Below, in pieces: positions 25,953 through 35,745 of a DNA stretch of 64,000 bases. The translations under genes were made by a program, and so were the position numbers. How positions within the stretch are numbered: position 1 is the stretch's first letter; every line of letters begins with the position of its first letter. The stretch is from Planktophila grossartii (lineage in GTDB: Bacteria > Actinomycetota > Actinomycetes > Nanopelagicales > Nanopelagicaceae), in contig OZ248345.1 of the NCBI GenBank assembly GCA_965234365.1, positions 1,240,001 through 1,304,000 on the forward strand, read 5' to 3'. The notes under the pieces are model-generated. The model did not search any database. It saw nothing but the letters and a program-made list of their open reading frames with translations, and was not told the origin of the DNA.

Positions 25953-27461
25953 TTAATCAATTTCTGGCTTAACAAGTGGGAACAAAATTGTTTCGCGGAT
26001 TCCTAGACCAGTAAGAGCCATGAGAAGACGATCGACGCCCATTCCCATTCCGCCCATTGGTGGCATTCCAAATTCCATCGCACGTAAGAAATCTTCATCA
26101 ACCTGCATCGCTTCGAGATCGCCCTTAGCGCCAAGCTGTGCTTGTTCAACTAAACGATCGCGTTGAATCACTGGATCGATGAGTTCGGAGTAACCAGTTG
26201 CAAGTTCGAAGCCATCGACGTAGAGATCCCACTTTTCTACGACGCCCGGAATTTCGCGGTGTGCGCGAACGAGTGGTGAAGTGTCGACGGGATAGCCCAT
26301 AACAAATGTTGGTTCGATTAGCTTATCTTGAGCAACGTGCTCGAAAATCTCTTCCGCGAGCTTGCCAGTTACCCACTTTGGGTCGATTTTCATGCCGAGC
26401 TTTGTGGCGTGCTTCTTCAGTTCATCAATCGAAGTAAGCGCTGTTACCTGCTCGCCAACACCTTCAGAGATTGCGTCGTAGAGTGAAATTTCTTTCCATG
26501 TGCCACCGAGGTCTGCTTGGCGACCATCGTGATGTGTAACAACGTGCGAACCAGCAACAGCCATCGCTGCATTCTGAATAAGTGAGCGAGTGACATCAGC
26601 GATTGAACGCCAATCCCCGTACGCCATATATGACTCGACCATTGCGAACTCTGGTGAGTGAGAAGAATCGGCGCCTTCGTTTCGGAAGTTACGGTTAATT
26701 TCGAAGACACGTTCGATGCCACCTACAACGCAACGCTTGAGGAAGAGTTCGGGAGCAATACGCATGAAGAGATCCATATCGTACGCATTACTGAAAGTTT
26801 TGAATGGGCGAGCTGCTGCGCCGCCATGCATCACCTGAAGCATCGGTGTTTCAACTTCAATAAAGCTTTCGCTATTAAATGTATCGCGAAGTGAACGCAT
26901 CACCGCAGGGCGCATACGCGCAGCTGTGCGAGCTTCTGGGCGAACAATCAAATCTACATAACGCATACGAACGCGAGTCTCTTCAGACATTGGCTTGTGA
27001 TCATTAGGAAGTGGACGAAGTGACTTTGAAGCCAGCGTCCATGAATTTGCAAGGATCGAAAGCTCGCCGCGCTTTGAGGTAATGATTTCGCCGGTAACCG
27101 AGACCATATCCCCTAGATCGATATCTGATTTCCATGCATCGAGTTGTTCTTGTCCGACTTTGTCGAGAGATAACATCGCTTGAAGTTCAGTGCCATCGCC
27201 TTCGCGAAGCGTTGCGAAACAGAGCTTGCCGGTATCGCGCTTAAAAATAATGCGGCCAGTAAGGCTTTCGATATCGCCAGTCGCTACATCAATCTCGAGA
27301 CCGGTGTACTTCTCGCGAACCTCTTTGAGAGATTTGGTGCGGGCGACAGCAACGGGGTAAGGCTCGATTCCACGCTCAATAAGGCTCGCGCGCTTCTCAC
27401 GACGGATCCGAAGTTGCTCGGGTAGGTCGTCTTCTGTCGCAGGCGTGTTATCGGTTGTCAT
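25953..27461 (-). CDS. lysS: Lysyl-tRNA synthetase (class II)
   Basis: It charges tRNA-Lys. The 502-residue protein has an N-terminal OB-fold anticodon-binding domain (about 65-160, 'LTGRIIFKRDTGKLCFATLR'), class II motif 1 ('VMRSLRDTFNSESFIEVETP'), motif 2 ('EINRNFRNEGADSSHSPEFAM') and motif 3 ('GMGMGVDRLLMALTG'). It is of bacterial class II type, complete, with no fused MprF-like domain. A TAGACT hexamer lies nine bases before the ATG. A tRNA-Lys(TTT) gene is present at 54645-54717. Confidence 0.96.
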   Translation of the reverse strand: MTTDNTPATEDDLPEQLRIRREKRASLIERGIEPYPVAVARTKSLKEVREKYTGLEIDVATGDIESLTGRIIFKRDTGKLCFATLREGDGTELQAMLSLDKVGQEQLDAWKSDIDLGDMVSVTGEIITSKRGELSILANSWTLASKSLRPLPNDHKPMSEETRVRMRYVDLIVRPEARTAARMRPAVMRSLRDTFNSESFIEVETPMLQVMHGGAAARPFKTFSNAYDMDLFMRIAPELFLKRCVVGGIERVFEINRNFRNEGADSSHSPEFAMVESYMAYGDWRSIADVTRSLIQNAAMAVAGSHVVTHHDGRQADLGGTWKEISLYDAISEGVGEQVTALTSIDELKKHATKLGMKIDPKWVTGKLAEEIFEHVAQDKLIEPTFVMGYPVDTSPLVRAHREIPGVVEKWDLYVDGFELATGYSELIDPVIQRDRLVEQAQLGAKGDLEAMQVDEDFLRAMEFGMPPMGGMGMGVDRLLMALTGLGIRETILFPLVKPEID

Positions 27462-27486
27462 AGGAGCGTGAGTCTACCTTTTATCG

Positions 27487-28251
27487 CTACTGATTCTTCT
27501 CATGAATAAGGCGAAGGCCGATAAGAGTCAGATCTGGTTCGTGCTCATCGATTGTGTCAGAGACTCCGATGATGAGTGGGGCGAGGCCGCCTGTCGCAAT
27601 CACTGTTGGAGCTTCGTCATAATCCTTTGCAAGTTCTGCAGTGATGCGATCGACCAAGCCATCGACTTGTCCAGCAAAACCGAAGATAGTTCCTGATTGA
27701 AGAGCTTCCACAGTGTTCTTACCGATAACGCTCTTTGGTCGCACCAATTCAACTTTACGAAGCTGAGCAGCGCGCGCGGCTAGCGCATCGACAGAGATTT
27801 CAATTCCAGGGGCCAACGCACCACCAAGGAATTCTCCCTTAGGAGATACAACATCGAGATTTGTCGACGTTCCAAAATCCACGACGATGGCTGGACCGCC
27901 ATACAAGGTATGCGCTGCAAGTGTGTTGACGATGCGGTCTGCGCCAATTTCCTTTGGATTATCAACGAGTAACTGAACTCCGGTCTTAGTTCCGGGTTCC
28001 ACAATCGTTGTGTGAATATCCGCGAAATATGTTGCAATCATTGTGCGCAATTCGCGCAAAGTGGCCGGAACGGTCGAACAGATAGATAGCCCTGTCAGTG
28101 GGTATCCGCTGATAAGTGCGCTGTACTGCAGCCAGAGTTCATCGGCTGTGGTGCGCGGGTCTGTCTTTACGCGCCATGACTTTACGAGATCTTCTTTATC
28201 GAAGATTCCGAGAACCGTATTTGTATTTCCTACATCGACTGTTAATAACAT
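27487..28251 (-). CDS. coaX: Type III pantothenate kinase
   Basis: It carries out the first step of CoA synthesis. The 254-residue protein has the ASKHA phosphate loop 'DVGNTNTVLGIF' at the N-terminus, 'GADRIVNTLAAHTLY', 'VVDFGTSTNLDVV' with the catalytic aspartate, and 'GGALAPGIEIS'. It follows nadC by 2 bp. In many actinobacteria panC-panD-coaX sit together; here nadB and nadC lie between panC and coaX and panD is absent. Confidence 0.95.
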   Translation of the reverse strand: MLLTVDVGNTNTVLGIFDKEDLVKSWRVKTDPRTTADELWLQYSALISGYPLTGLSICSTVPATLRELRTMIATYFADIHTTIVEPGTKTGVQLLVDNPKEIGADRIVNTLAAHTLYGGPAIVVDFGTSTNLDVVSPKGEFLGGALAPGIEISVDALAARAAQLRKVELVRPKSVIGKNTVEALQSGTIFGFAGQVDGLVDRITAELAKDYDEAPTVIATGGLAPLIIGVSDTIDEHEPDLTLIGLRLIHEKNQ

Positions 28252-28253
28252 CG

Positions 28254-29078
28254 CTACTCCGCTCTCAGATCTAAACCGATATCAAAGACAGGAGCGCTAT
28301 GGGTTAACGCACCAATCGCTAAGAAGTTAACGCCCGTTGCTGCATATGCCTTCGCATTCTCAAGTGAGATGCCACCAGATGCTTCAAGCTTTGTTGCGCC
28401 TGCAACAATCGAGACAGCTTCTGCACATTGCGCAGGGCTCATATTGTCGAGAAGAATTAAGTCAGGCTTGAGTGGCATGACTTCGCGTAGTTGATCGAGG
28501 GTATCGACCTCAATCTCAATCTCTGATGTTGGGAACTTGGCGCGCACCTTTGAGAATGCTTCTGCCACTCCGCCTGCTGCTGCAATGTGATTATCTTTAA
28601 TGAGAGCGGCATCGCTTAGGGACATTCGGTGATTGGTTCCGCCACCCATGCGCACTGCGTACTTTTCAAGTAAACGCATACCTGGTGTTGTTTTACGAGT
28701 ATCGCGAATTTCGCACTTCGTTCCTGCAACAGCATCAACCCAGGTGCGCGTAAGGGTTGCGATTCCACTTAAATGTCCGAGGAAATTGAGCGCTGTTCGT
28801 TCTGCCAGCAAGATTGCACGTGTATCGCCACGAACTGTCATCAGGACATCTCCTGCTTTCACAAAAGTTCCATCTTGAACTAAGACTGCAATATCTGTGA
28901 GTCCAACTTCTTCAAGAACTGTGCGAGCCATATCCATCCCTGCCACAACACCTGTTTTGCGGGATACAAAGTCGGCGACAACCTTCTCGCTGCCGGAGAC
29001 AGTAGCAACAGAGGTGATGTCTTCTCCACCTTGTAAATCTTCGGCTAAGGCTCTCTTGATGAGGTCACGATCAATCAT
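28254..29078 (-). CDS. nadC: Quinolinate phosphoribosyltransferase
   Basis: It converts quinolinate and PRPP to nicotinate mononucleotide in NAD synthesis. The 274-residue protein has 'RDTRKTTPGMRLLEKYAVRMGGGTNHR', with the quinolinate-binding Arg/His/Lys cluster (written here only to name its conserved residues: RKT, K, R, H), 'EIEVDTLDQL', 'ILLDNMSP' and 'LEASGGI'. Normal length. Its start overlaps nadB by 4 bp. Confidence 0.95.
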   Translation of the reverse strand: MIDRDLIKRALAEDLQGGEDITSVATVSGSEKVVADFVSRKTGVVAGMDMARTVLEEVGLTDIAVLVQDGTFVKAGDVLMTVRGDTRAILLAERTALNFLGHLSGIATLTRTWVDAVAGTKCEIRDTRKTTPGMRLLEKYAVRMGGGTNHRMSLSDAALIKDNHIAAAGGVAEAFSKVRAKFPTSEIEIEVDTLDQLREVMPLKPDLILLDNMSPAQCAEAVSIVAGATKLEASGGISLENAKAYAATGVNFLAIGALTHSAPVFDIGLDLRAE

Positions 29079-30688
29079 TTGCTTCCAACCTCCTGATATC
29101 CGCTCATCCAGTAACCCTTCTGATCAAGTTGTTGCACGATGCGCTTCTTCCAGAGATCACTTGTCTCAGGGAAATCTTCACGCCAGTGTGAACCACGAGT
29201 CTCTTGTCGGATGAGCGCTGCTTTAAGAATTGCTTGGGCGAGCTGGAATAAGTTTGTTGTCTCCCACGCTTCAACACATGGCTCGGTGCTCTTCTTATCT
29301 TCAATGCGAGTGAGATCCGAACTTGTCTTCAAGAGTGAATCCGAAGAGCGAAGCACGCCCGCGCCGCGACTCATGCTGATTTGAATTTCATGCCGCACCT
29401 TGGGATCTAGCAAAATGGCTTGCGATGCATTTTCAACAGGGTCGCTCTTCTCGGGAAGATTTTCGGCGATATCGGCTGCAATACGAGCGCTAAATACCAA
29501 GCCTTCGAGAAGTGAGTTTGAGGCGAGTCGATTAGCGCCATGAACGCCAGAACACGCTGTTTCACCGCATGCATAGAGGCCATTGACGCTCGTGCGCCCG
29601 TTGAGATCTACACGGACTCCGCCAGATGCATAGTGCGATGCAGGGGCTACAGGAATCAAATCTTTCAGTGGATCAATGCCATGTGAAATACATGATGCAT
29701 AAATAGTTGGGAAACGTTCTTTAAAGCCTTCGAGATGGCGAACATCGAGCCAGACATGATGCGCACCCGTTTGATTCATCACGCGCATGATGGAGATTGC
29801 TACAACATCGCGCGGAGCAAGTTCGGCAAGGGGATGGATATCTTGCATAAAGCGCTTGCCGTTGTCATCGACAAGGTATGCGCCTTCTCCACGGACAGCT
29901 TCACTGATGAGTGGTTGCTGTCCTTCAGAGTTATCGCCAAGCCATAAAACTGTGGGGTGGAATTGAATGAATTCAACGTCAGCAACTTTTGCACCGGCGC
30001 GTAGCGCAAGTGCAACACCGTCACCCGTAGAGACAGATGGATTAGTTGTCTGCGCAAATACTTGACCGAGTCCGCCGGTTGCAAGAACGACAGCGCGAGC
30101 AAGACCGCGTCCTACTCCATCACGGCTACCTGCACCGATGACGTGAAGTGTTACTCCGCAGACTTCACCAATATCATTCTTTAACGCATCAAGTACGAGT
30201 GCATGTTCGACAACTTCAATTTCAGGGTCGTTCTGAACTGCAGCAAGGAGTGCACGAGAAACTTCAGCGCCCGTTGCATCTCCACCAGCATGCAGAATGC
30301 GATTGCGCAGATGTCCGCCTTCGCGAGTAAGAGCAATCTCGCCGCTATCTTCCTTATCGAAGATTGCTCCGCGTTCAATCAATTTACGAACCGCTTCTGG
30401 TCCTTCGGTAACAAGGACGCGCACTGCATCGACATCACAGAGGCCAGCGCCTGCGACAAGTGTGTCTTTCTCATGTGCTTCAGGTGAATCTCCGTCGCCA
30501 AGTGCTGCTGCGATACCGCCCTGCGCCCACTTTGTTGATCCTTCATCAACGCGCGCTTTAGTAACGAGTAATACTGATAATCCATATGTACGGCATTGAA
30601 GTGCAGTTGTGAGACCGGCGATTCCAGATCCCACCACAATGACATCGGCAGATGCTGTCCAGCCTGGTGCTGGTGCCAATAACTTCAT
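29075..30688 (-). CDS. nadB: L-aspartate oxidase
   Basis: This flavoprotein oxidises aspartate to iminoaspartate for quinolinate synthesis. The 537-residue protein has the FAD motif 'VVGSGIAGLTTALQC', 'STKWAQGGIAAALG', 'RGEGAYLVDDNGKRFM', 'HYASGGVRVDLNGRT' and 'RLASNSLLEGLVF'. It has overlaps of 4 bp with both panC before it and nadC after it. The quinolinate synthase nadA that would complete the pathway is not in the window. Confidence 0.96.
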   Translation of the reverse strand: MKLLAPAPGWTASADVIVVGSGIAGLTTALQCRTYGLSVLLVTKARVDEGSTKWAQGGIAAALGDGDSPEAHEKDTLVAGAGLCDVDAVRVLVTEGPEAVRKLIERGAIFDKEDSGEIALTREGGHLRNRILHAGGDATGAEVSRALLAAVQNDPEIEVVEHALVLDALKNDIGEVCGVTLHVIGAGSRDGVGRGLARAVVLATGGLGQVFAQTTNPSVSTGDGVALALRAGAKVADVEFIQFHPTVLWLGDNSEGQQPLISEAVRGEGAYLVDDNGKRFMQDIHPLAELAPRDVVAISIMRVMNQTGAHHVWLDVRHLEGFKERFPTIYASCISHGIDPLKDLIPVAPASHYASGGVRVDLNGRTSVNGLYACGETACSGVHGANRLASNSLLEGLVFSARIAADIAENLPEKSDPVENASQAILLDPKVRHEIQISMSRGAGVLRSSDSLLKTSSDLTRIEDKKSTEPCVEAWETTNLFQLAQAILKAALIRQETRGSHWREDFPETSDLWKKRIVQQLDQKGYWMSGYQEVGSK

Positions 30689-31455
30689 GCGCGATTTCCC
30701 ATAGGCATATTGTCAATCAAACGCACACCATTTATCCACCCAGCAACTACTGCTCTCACATTCTGAGTATCCGTTTGAGCGTGAGTGAATGTTGTCTCAT
30801 CAATAAAGTCTGCATAATCGAGAGTTAAGGAAGATTCGCTCGCCAGCACCGCTCTTAATTCATCTTCTGTGGTTGCTCGAGTAAGAGCTCGGTAAATCAC
30901 CGATGCCGCCACCCGCCCTTCAGCTGATAAACGAATATTGCGTGATGAGAGAGCAAGTCCGTCACTTTCGCGAATAGTCGGTGCAGTAATAATTTCAACG
31001 CTACCTGCGATTGTCTTTATCAACTGCAGCTGCTGAAAATCTTTCTCGCCAAATATTGCAAATTTTGGATTGACTAAATCAAAGAGACGACGAACCACAG
31101 TGAGCACACCATCGAAATGCCCTGGTCGTGATTTTCCCTCGTAGATATCTCCGATCGGTCCAGCAGAGTGCTTTGTAAATTCCCCTGGATAGATCTCCGA
31201 TTGCGAAGGAAGCCAGAGATGTGTAACTCCCGCTGCAGCTGCAATTTCAATATCGATATCGGGAGTGCGTGGGTATTGAGCTAAATCTTCTTGGTTCTCG
31301 AATTGGAGCGGGTTTACAAAGATGCTTGCAACAACGTTCTCGCTATATTTCTTAGCGAGAGTAAAGAGGGATGCGTGGCCGGCATGGAGTGCGCCCATTG
31401 TCGGTACAAATGCGCAGGCAGAAGGGAGCTCGGAAGCGTTTGTTACTACTTTCAT
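30685..31455 (-). CDS. panC: Pantothenate synthetase
   Basis: It condenses pantoate with beta-alanine. The 256-residue protein has 'FVPTMGALHAGHASL' (HIGH-like ATP site), 'FVNPLQFENQEDLAQYPR', 'FGEKDFQQLQLI' (KMSKS-like region upstream) and 'SSRNIRLS'. It is slightly short for the family (about 280) because the C-terminal lid region is compact. It begins the panC-nadB-nadC-coaX unit; a purine-rich AAAGGACTGGAG precedes the ATG as a probable ribosome-binding site. Confidence 0.94.
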   Translation of the reverse strand: MKVVTNASELPSACAFVPTMGALHAGHASLFTLAKKYSENVVASIFVNPLQFENQEDLAQYPRTPDIDIEIAAAAGVTHLWLPSQSEIYPGEFTKHSAGPIGDIYEGKSRPGHFDGVLTVVRRLFDLVNPKFAIFGEKDFQQLQLIKTIAGSVEIITAPTIRESDGLALSSRNIRLSAEGRVAASVIYRALTRATTEDELRAVLASESSLTLDYADFIDETTFTHAQTDTQNVRAVVAGWINGVRLIDNMPMGNRA

Positions 31456-31505
31456 GGCTCCAGTCCTTTCGGGTACCGGGCAGGCAGTACGCCAATTCTA
31501 AGGTC

Positions 31506-31952
31506 TTACGACAGTTGCGCCAAAAGCTCAGAGATTTTCCCGTGTGTGAGCAGCACTGCATCAGGTTCAATCTCATGCCATGGTTCTAATACAAAGCGAC
31601 GTTCAAATGCGCGGGGATGCGGAAGTTCAAGTTCATCTGCCTTGCTCAGAAGTGAGCCATATTGAATGAGGTCGAGATCTATTGTTCGTGGACCCCATTT
31701 TTCACGACGTTCGCGGCCAAGAGATTTTTCAATTCCGTGAAGTAGAGAGAGTAAATCTAAAGCTGGAAGTTCACTTTCGAGAGTGCAGACAGCATTGATG
31801 TAATCAGGTTGCTCAGGGCCCCCGACAGGTTTTGTTGAATAGTAAGAAGAGATTGCAGTTACTTCGGTAGCTTCTTTCAACATTGCTATCGCCAAATCCA
31901 TCTGTTCTTGTGGATTTCCAATATTGGCACCGAGTGCAACGACAGCTTTCAT
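31506..31952 (-). CDS. folK: FolK, HPPK
   Basis: It pyrophosphorylates 6-hydroxymethyl-7,8-dihydropterin in folate synthesis. The 148-residue protein has 'ALGANIGNPQEQM', 'TKPVGGPEQPDYINAV', 'REKWGPRTIDLDLIQYG' with the two magnesium aspartates and 'LPHPRAFERRFVL'. It overlaps folB by 4 bp and ends a folE-folP-folB-folK run that starts after ftsH. Confidence 0.95.
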   Translation of the reverse strand: MKAVVALGANIGNPQEQMDLAIAMLKEATEVTAISSYYSTKPVGGPEQPDYINAVCTLESELPALDLLSLLHGIEKSLGRERREKWGPRTIDLDLIQYGSLLSKADELELPHPRAFERRFVLEPWHEIEPDAVLLTHGKISELLAQLS

Positions 31953-32305
31953 CGAGTGATAGTGACCGAAATATCTGATGCTTGTGCAGAGATTGGTGCC
32001 TTTGGTTTATGAACTGTCACAGCAATATTGGAAATTTCTGGATGACCCTGCTTAATTCTGTCTGCGATGCGTCCAGCAAGTCTTTCGATAAGTTGAACTC
32101 TTGGGCCGGTAATCTCTTCGACAACCACATCAGCGAGAGCACCGTAATCGATAGTGTCGTGTAAATCATCACTCAGACTTGCCTTAGATAGATCGAGAAG
32201 AATCTCAAGATCTACAAAGAAATCTTGTCCGTTCTTGGCTTCATGGTCGAAGACTCCGTGATAACCAAAACCCCAAATTCCCTTAAGTGTGATGACATCA
32301 CTCAT
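31949..32305 (-). CDS. folB: FolB, dihydroneopterin aldolase
   Basis: It cleaves dihydroneopterin to the hydroxymethyl pterin. The 118-residue protein has 'GYHGVFDHEAKNGQDFFVDLEI' with the substrate glutamate, 'TIDYGALADVVVEEI', 'QLIERLAGRIADRI' and the closing 'VTVHKPKAPI' with the catalytic lysine. It overlaps folP and folK by 4 bp each. Confidence 0.95.
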   Translation of the reverse strand: MSDVITLKGIWGFGYHGVFDHEAKNGQDFFVDLEILLDLSKASLSDDLHDTIDYGALADVVVEEITGPRVQLIERLAGRIADRIKQGHPEISNIAVTVHKPKAPISAQASDISVTITR

Positions 32306-33057
32306 GGGCGTATCGCCTTCACATTTGCTTTCACACCGTGAACTCTAACTCCCCATATTCCCTTACTCACAAGTGATTGGGTTACTTGAACGGTCGCCTC
32401 TTCGCGTTCATCAGGGCTATCGCCACCTAAGAATCGCTTTCGTGAGTGGCCAATAAGTACGGGATAGCCAAGTGCTACAAACTCATCGATGCGATTAAGG
32501 ATCTCCCAGTTATGTTCAGCATCCTTGGCAAAGCCGATACCTGGATCAAGGATGATATTTTCTCGCTTAATTCCTGCAGCAAGAGCCTTATCCAATTGGA
32601 TTGTTACCTCTTGAATCACGTCTACGACGACATCGTTATATACGGCCTTTGAATTCATATATTTTGAATGTCCGCGCCAATGCATCAATGTGTATTTGCA
32701 TCCAAGGGCAGCAACAGTTGAGAACATCTCGGGATCTGCTGCTCCGCCGCTGACATCGTTCACAATAGAAGCCCCAGCTTCAACGGCTAGTCGTGCAGTC
32801 GATGCCCGCATAGTGTCGACGCTGATAACTACCTTCTGCTGTGCAAGTTCGCGTATGACAGGAATTACTCGTGCCTGCTCTTCTTCTTCGGGAACACGGT
32901 CTGCACCAGGACGCGTGGATTCGCCACCGATATCGATGATGTCGACGCCATCGCCAATCATTTCAAGGCCATGTGCAATTGCAAGAGATTCATCGAAGTG
33001 AAGCCCACCATCAGCGAATGAATCAGGAGTGACGTTGAGAATGCCCATCACCAACAT
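32302..33057 (-). CDS. folP: FolP, dihydropteroate synthase
   Basis: This sulfonamide-target enzyme joins p-aminobenzoate and the pterin pyrophosphate. The 251-residue TIM barrel has 'ILNVTPDSFADGG', 'DIGGESTRPGAD', 'VISVDTMRA', 'IVNDVSGG', 'IILDPGIGFAKDAEHN' and 'IGHSRKRFLG'. The N-terminus is very short before the first strand, so the ATG at 33057 (6 bp after folE) fits. Confidence 0.95.
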   Translation of the reverse strand: MLVMGILNVTPDSFADGGLHFDESLAIAHGLEMIGDGVDIIDIGGESTRPGADRVPEEEEQARVIPVIRELAQQKVVISVDTMRASTARLAVEAGASIVNDVSGGAADPEMFSTVAALGCKYTLMHWRGHSKYMNSKAVYNDVVVDVIQEVTIQLDKALAAGIKRENIILDPGIGFAKDAEHNWEILNRIDEFVALGYPVLIGHSRKRFLGGDSPDEREEATVQVTQSLVSKGIWGVRVHGVKANVKAIRP

Positions 33058-33063
33058 TATTGA

Positions 33064-33675
33064 TTATCGATTCGTAATGAGGCTGATTGCTTCAGCGCGA
33101 GTGGTTGCATCGCGCAAGACACCGCGTACAGCAGATGTTGTTGTACGCGCCTGAGATTTACGGACACCGCGCATAGACATGCAGAGATGTTCGCAATCAA
33201 TAATGACGATGACGCCCATCGGTTTGAGAATTTCTACGAGTGCATCAGCGATCTGAGTTGTAAGACGCTCTTGTACTTGTGGACGTCGAGCAAAGAGGTC
33301 GACAAGCCGTGCGACTTTAGAGAGGCCAGTGATTTTTCCGCTTGGGATATATCCAACATGGGCAACGCCATGGAATGGAGTGAGGTGGTGTTCGCAGTGT
33401 GAAAAGACTTCGATATCGCGAATAATGACGAGCTCTTCGTGACCGATATCAAAGGTAGTTGTTAATACATCTTGTGGCTTCTGCCACAGCCCTTCAAAGT
33501 TCTCTTTAAAAGCACGTGCAACACGTGCTGGAGTCTCTTTGAGGCCTTCACGTTCTGGATCTTCACCGAGTGCGAGAAGTAACTCGCGCACTGCCTTTTC
33601 GGCGCGCTCCTGATCGTATGGGTGCGCAGCACGTCCATCATCTGGCCCCATAGATACGGAGGAAATATCAGTCAC
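33064..33675 (-). CDS. folE: FolE, GTP cyclohydrolase I
   Basis: It makes the first pterin from GTP. The 203-residue protein has the zinc and catalytic segment 'SHCEHHLTPFHGVAHVGYIP', 'GLSKVARLVDLFARRPQVQERL' and 'CEHLCMSMRGVRK' (second zinc cysteine). Its start lies 8 bp inside the ftsH 3' end, coupling the folate genes to ftsH. Confidence 0.96.
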   Translation of the reverse strand: MTDISSVSMGPDDGRAAHPYDQERAEKAVRELLLALGEDPEREGLKETPARVARAFKENFEGLWQKPQDVLTTTFDIGHEELVIIRDIEVFSHCEHHLTPFHGVAHVGYIPSGKITGLSKVARLVDLFARRPQVQERLTTQIADALVEILKPMGVIVIIDCEHLCMSMRGVRKSQARTTTSAVRGVLRDATTRAEAISLITNR

Positions 33676-35737
33676 TCGACGTTGCTTTCTTTACGCGACG
33701 AGTCTTACGAGGCGCATCAGTAGTTGCAGGTACAACGCGTTCTGGAATATCGACGGGTGGCTGTGCAGATGGAAGTCGAGTTGCAGAACCTGTCCATGCC
33801 GGACGGTTAGGCCATGACTTCACCTTTGTAAAGATTTCGGCAATCTCATCTTTGTTGAGGGTCTCTTTCTCAAGAAGCTGAAGGACCATCTCATCGAGGA
33901 TTGTGCGGTTCGCTTCGAGGATGTCGTATGCCTCTTGATGCGCCTTCTCAATTAACTTGCGGATTTCAGCATCGACGATTGATGCAACATTTTCTGAGTA
34001 ATCTCGTTGATGTCCGTAATCGCGACCCATAAATGGTTCTGATGCATCTGTGCCAAGTTTGATGGCGCCAATGGCTTCAGTCATTCCATACTGAGTCACC
34101 ATTGCGCGAGCTAGCGCAGTCGCTTTTTCGATGTCATTAGATGCACCCGTTGAAGGATCGTGGAAGATTAATTCTTCAGCAGCACGCCCACCCAGTGAAT
34201 ATGCCAACTGATCTAGAAGTTGGTTGCGGGTTGTTGAGTACTTATCTTCATCAGGAAGAACCATCGTGTATCCAAGTGCGCGACCTCGCGGCATGATGGT
34301 GATTTTATGAACAGGATCGGTATGTGGAAGCGCATGCGCAACAAGTGCATGGCCAGCCTCGTGATACGCAGTGACGCGACGCTCTTCTTCAGACATAAGC
34401 CGTGATTTACGTTGTGGACCTGCCATCACGCGATCAATGGCTTCATCAATCTGTGAATTGGTGATCGACTTTTCGCCTTCGCGAGCAGTGAGTAGCGCTG
34501 CCTCATTGAGAACGTTTGCTAAATCTGCGCCAGTAAATCCTGGTGTGCGACGTGCATATGCAACGAGTTCAACATCCTTAGCGATTGGCTTACCCTTCGC
34601 ATGGACTTTGAGAATATCTTCGCGACCCTTGAGATCAGGGCGCTCAACTGGAATTTGACGATCGAATCGACCTGGACGAAGAAGTGCGGGATCGAGAACA
34701 TCGGGACGGTTCGTTGCAGCAATCAAAATGACTTGGCCGTTCGCTTCAAAGCCATCCATCTCGACCAGAAGTTGGTTCAGTGTCTGTTCGCGTTCGTCGT
34801 GACCGCCGCCCATACCTGCACCACGTTGACGACCGACAGCATCGATTTCATCGACGAAGACGATTGCTGGTGAATTTGCCTTTGCTTGATTGAAGAGGTC
34901 GCGCACTCGAGCTGCACCAACTCCGACAAACATTTCTACAAAGTCAGATCCTGAAATGGAGTAGAACGGAACCTTTGCTTCTCCTGCAACAGCGCGAGCA
35001 AGAAGCGTCTTGCCTGTTCCTGGAGGGCCGTAGAGAAGTACTCCCTTTGGAATTTTTGCTCCGAGTAGCGCGTACTTTGCTGGATCTGCAAGGAAATCTT
35101 TAATCTCCTCTAACTCTGCGATTGCTTCATCGGCTCCTGCAACATCGTCAAATGTATTTTGTGGAACATCTGGGTTCTGTAACTTCGCACGAGATTTTCC
35201 AAATGAGAAGACGCGGTTGCCGCCTTGAGCGTTGCTCATCATCAAAAAGAATAAGAAACCAATTATGAGAATTGGTCCAAAGGTGAAGAAGAACGATGTT
35301 AAGAATGATTGTGTTGGAACATCAACGGTCCAGCCCTTTACAGGTGGATTTGCTGTCAGAGCATCAACCAGAGTTGGTTCTTGGCGAGCTACATAGGAAG
35401 CTTCAACCTTTGTCGAACCCTTGATTGTGTTTCCGCCCGAAAGGATGAGGCGGATCTTCTGTGATTTATCAACAAGTACAGCTGATTCAACCTGTGACTT
35501 AGAAATCGCATCGACTGCTTGTGAAGTCTTGATCTCGGTATAGCGATTGGCTGCATTGGTAATTTGACCAAAGATAGTGACACCGAATATTGCGACGATG
35601 ATCCAGAAAAGTGGTCCGCGGAAAATCTTCTGTGATCGAGTCTGTGGCACTTTCTTGCTACCTGCATTTTCCGCTGGCTTTGCAGACTTCTTCAATTTAT
35701 TGAGCGGGTTCTTCTTCATGGGGTTATTTGAAGACAT
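33668..35737 (-). CDS. ftsH: FtsH, membrane-bound AAA+ zinc metalloprotease
   Basis: It degrades membrane and regulatory proteins. The 689-residue protein has a basic N-terminus, TM1 (about 40-60), a periplasmic domain, TM2 (about 148-168), Walker A 'GPPGTGKTLLARAVAG', Walker B 'VFVDEIDAVGRQRG', the SRH 'ATNRPDVLDPALLRPGRFDR', the zinc site 'TAYHEAGHALVAHA' and a Pro/Thr-rich basic tail. It is preceded by hpt and the tilS gene on the same strand, the common tilS-hpt-ftsH-folE order. Confidence 0.97.
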   Translation of the reverse strand: MSSNNPMKKNPLNKLKKSAKPAENAGSKKVPQTRSQKIFRGPLFWIIVAIFGVTIFGQITNAANRYTEIKTSQAVDAISKSQVESAVLVDKSQKIRLILSGGNTIKGSTKVEASYVARQEPTLVDALTANPPVKGWTVDVPTQSFLTSFFFTFGPILIIGFLFFLMMSNAQGGNRVFSFGKSRAKLQNPDVPQNTFDDVAGADEAIAELEEIKDFLADPAKYALLGAKIPKGVLLYGPPGTGKTLLARAVAGEAKVPFYSISGSDFVEMFVGVGAARVRDLFNQAKANSPAIVFVDEIDAVGRQRGAGMGGGHDEREQTLNQLLVEMDGFEANGQVILIAATNRPDVLDPALLRPGRFDRQIPVERPDLKGREDILKVHAKGKPIAKDVELVAYARRTPGFTGADLANVLNEAALLTAREGEKSITNSQIDEAIDRVMAGPQRKSRLMSEEERRVTAYHEAGHALVAHALPHTDPVHKITIMPRGRALGYTMVLPDEDKYSTTRNQLLDQLAYSLGGRAAEELIFHDPSTGASNDIEKATALARAMVTQYGMTEAIGAIKLGTDASEPFMGRDYGHQRDYSENVASIVDAEIRKLIEKAHQEAYDILEANRTILDEMVLQLLEKETLNKDEIAEIFTKVKSWPNRPAWTGSATRLPSAQPPVDIPERVVPATTDAPRKTRRVKKATSSD

Positions 35738-35745
35738 GAGGTTCC

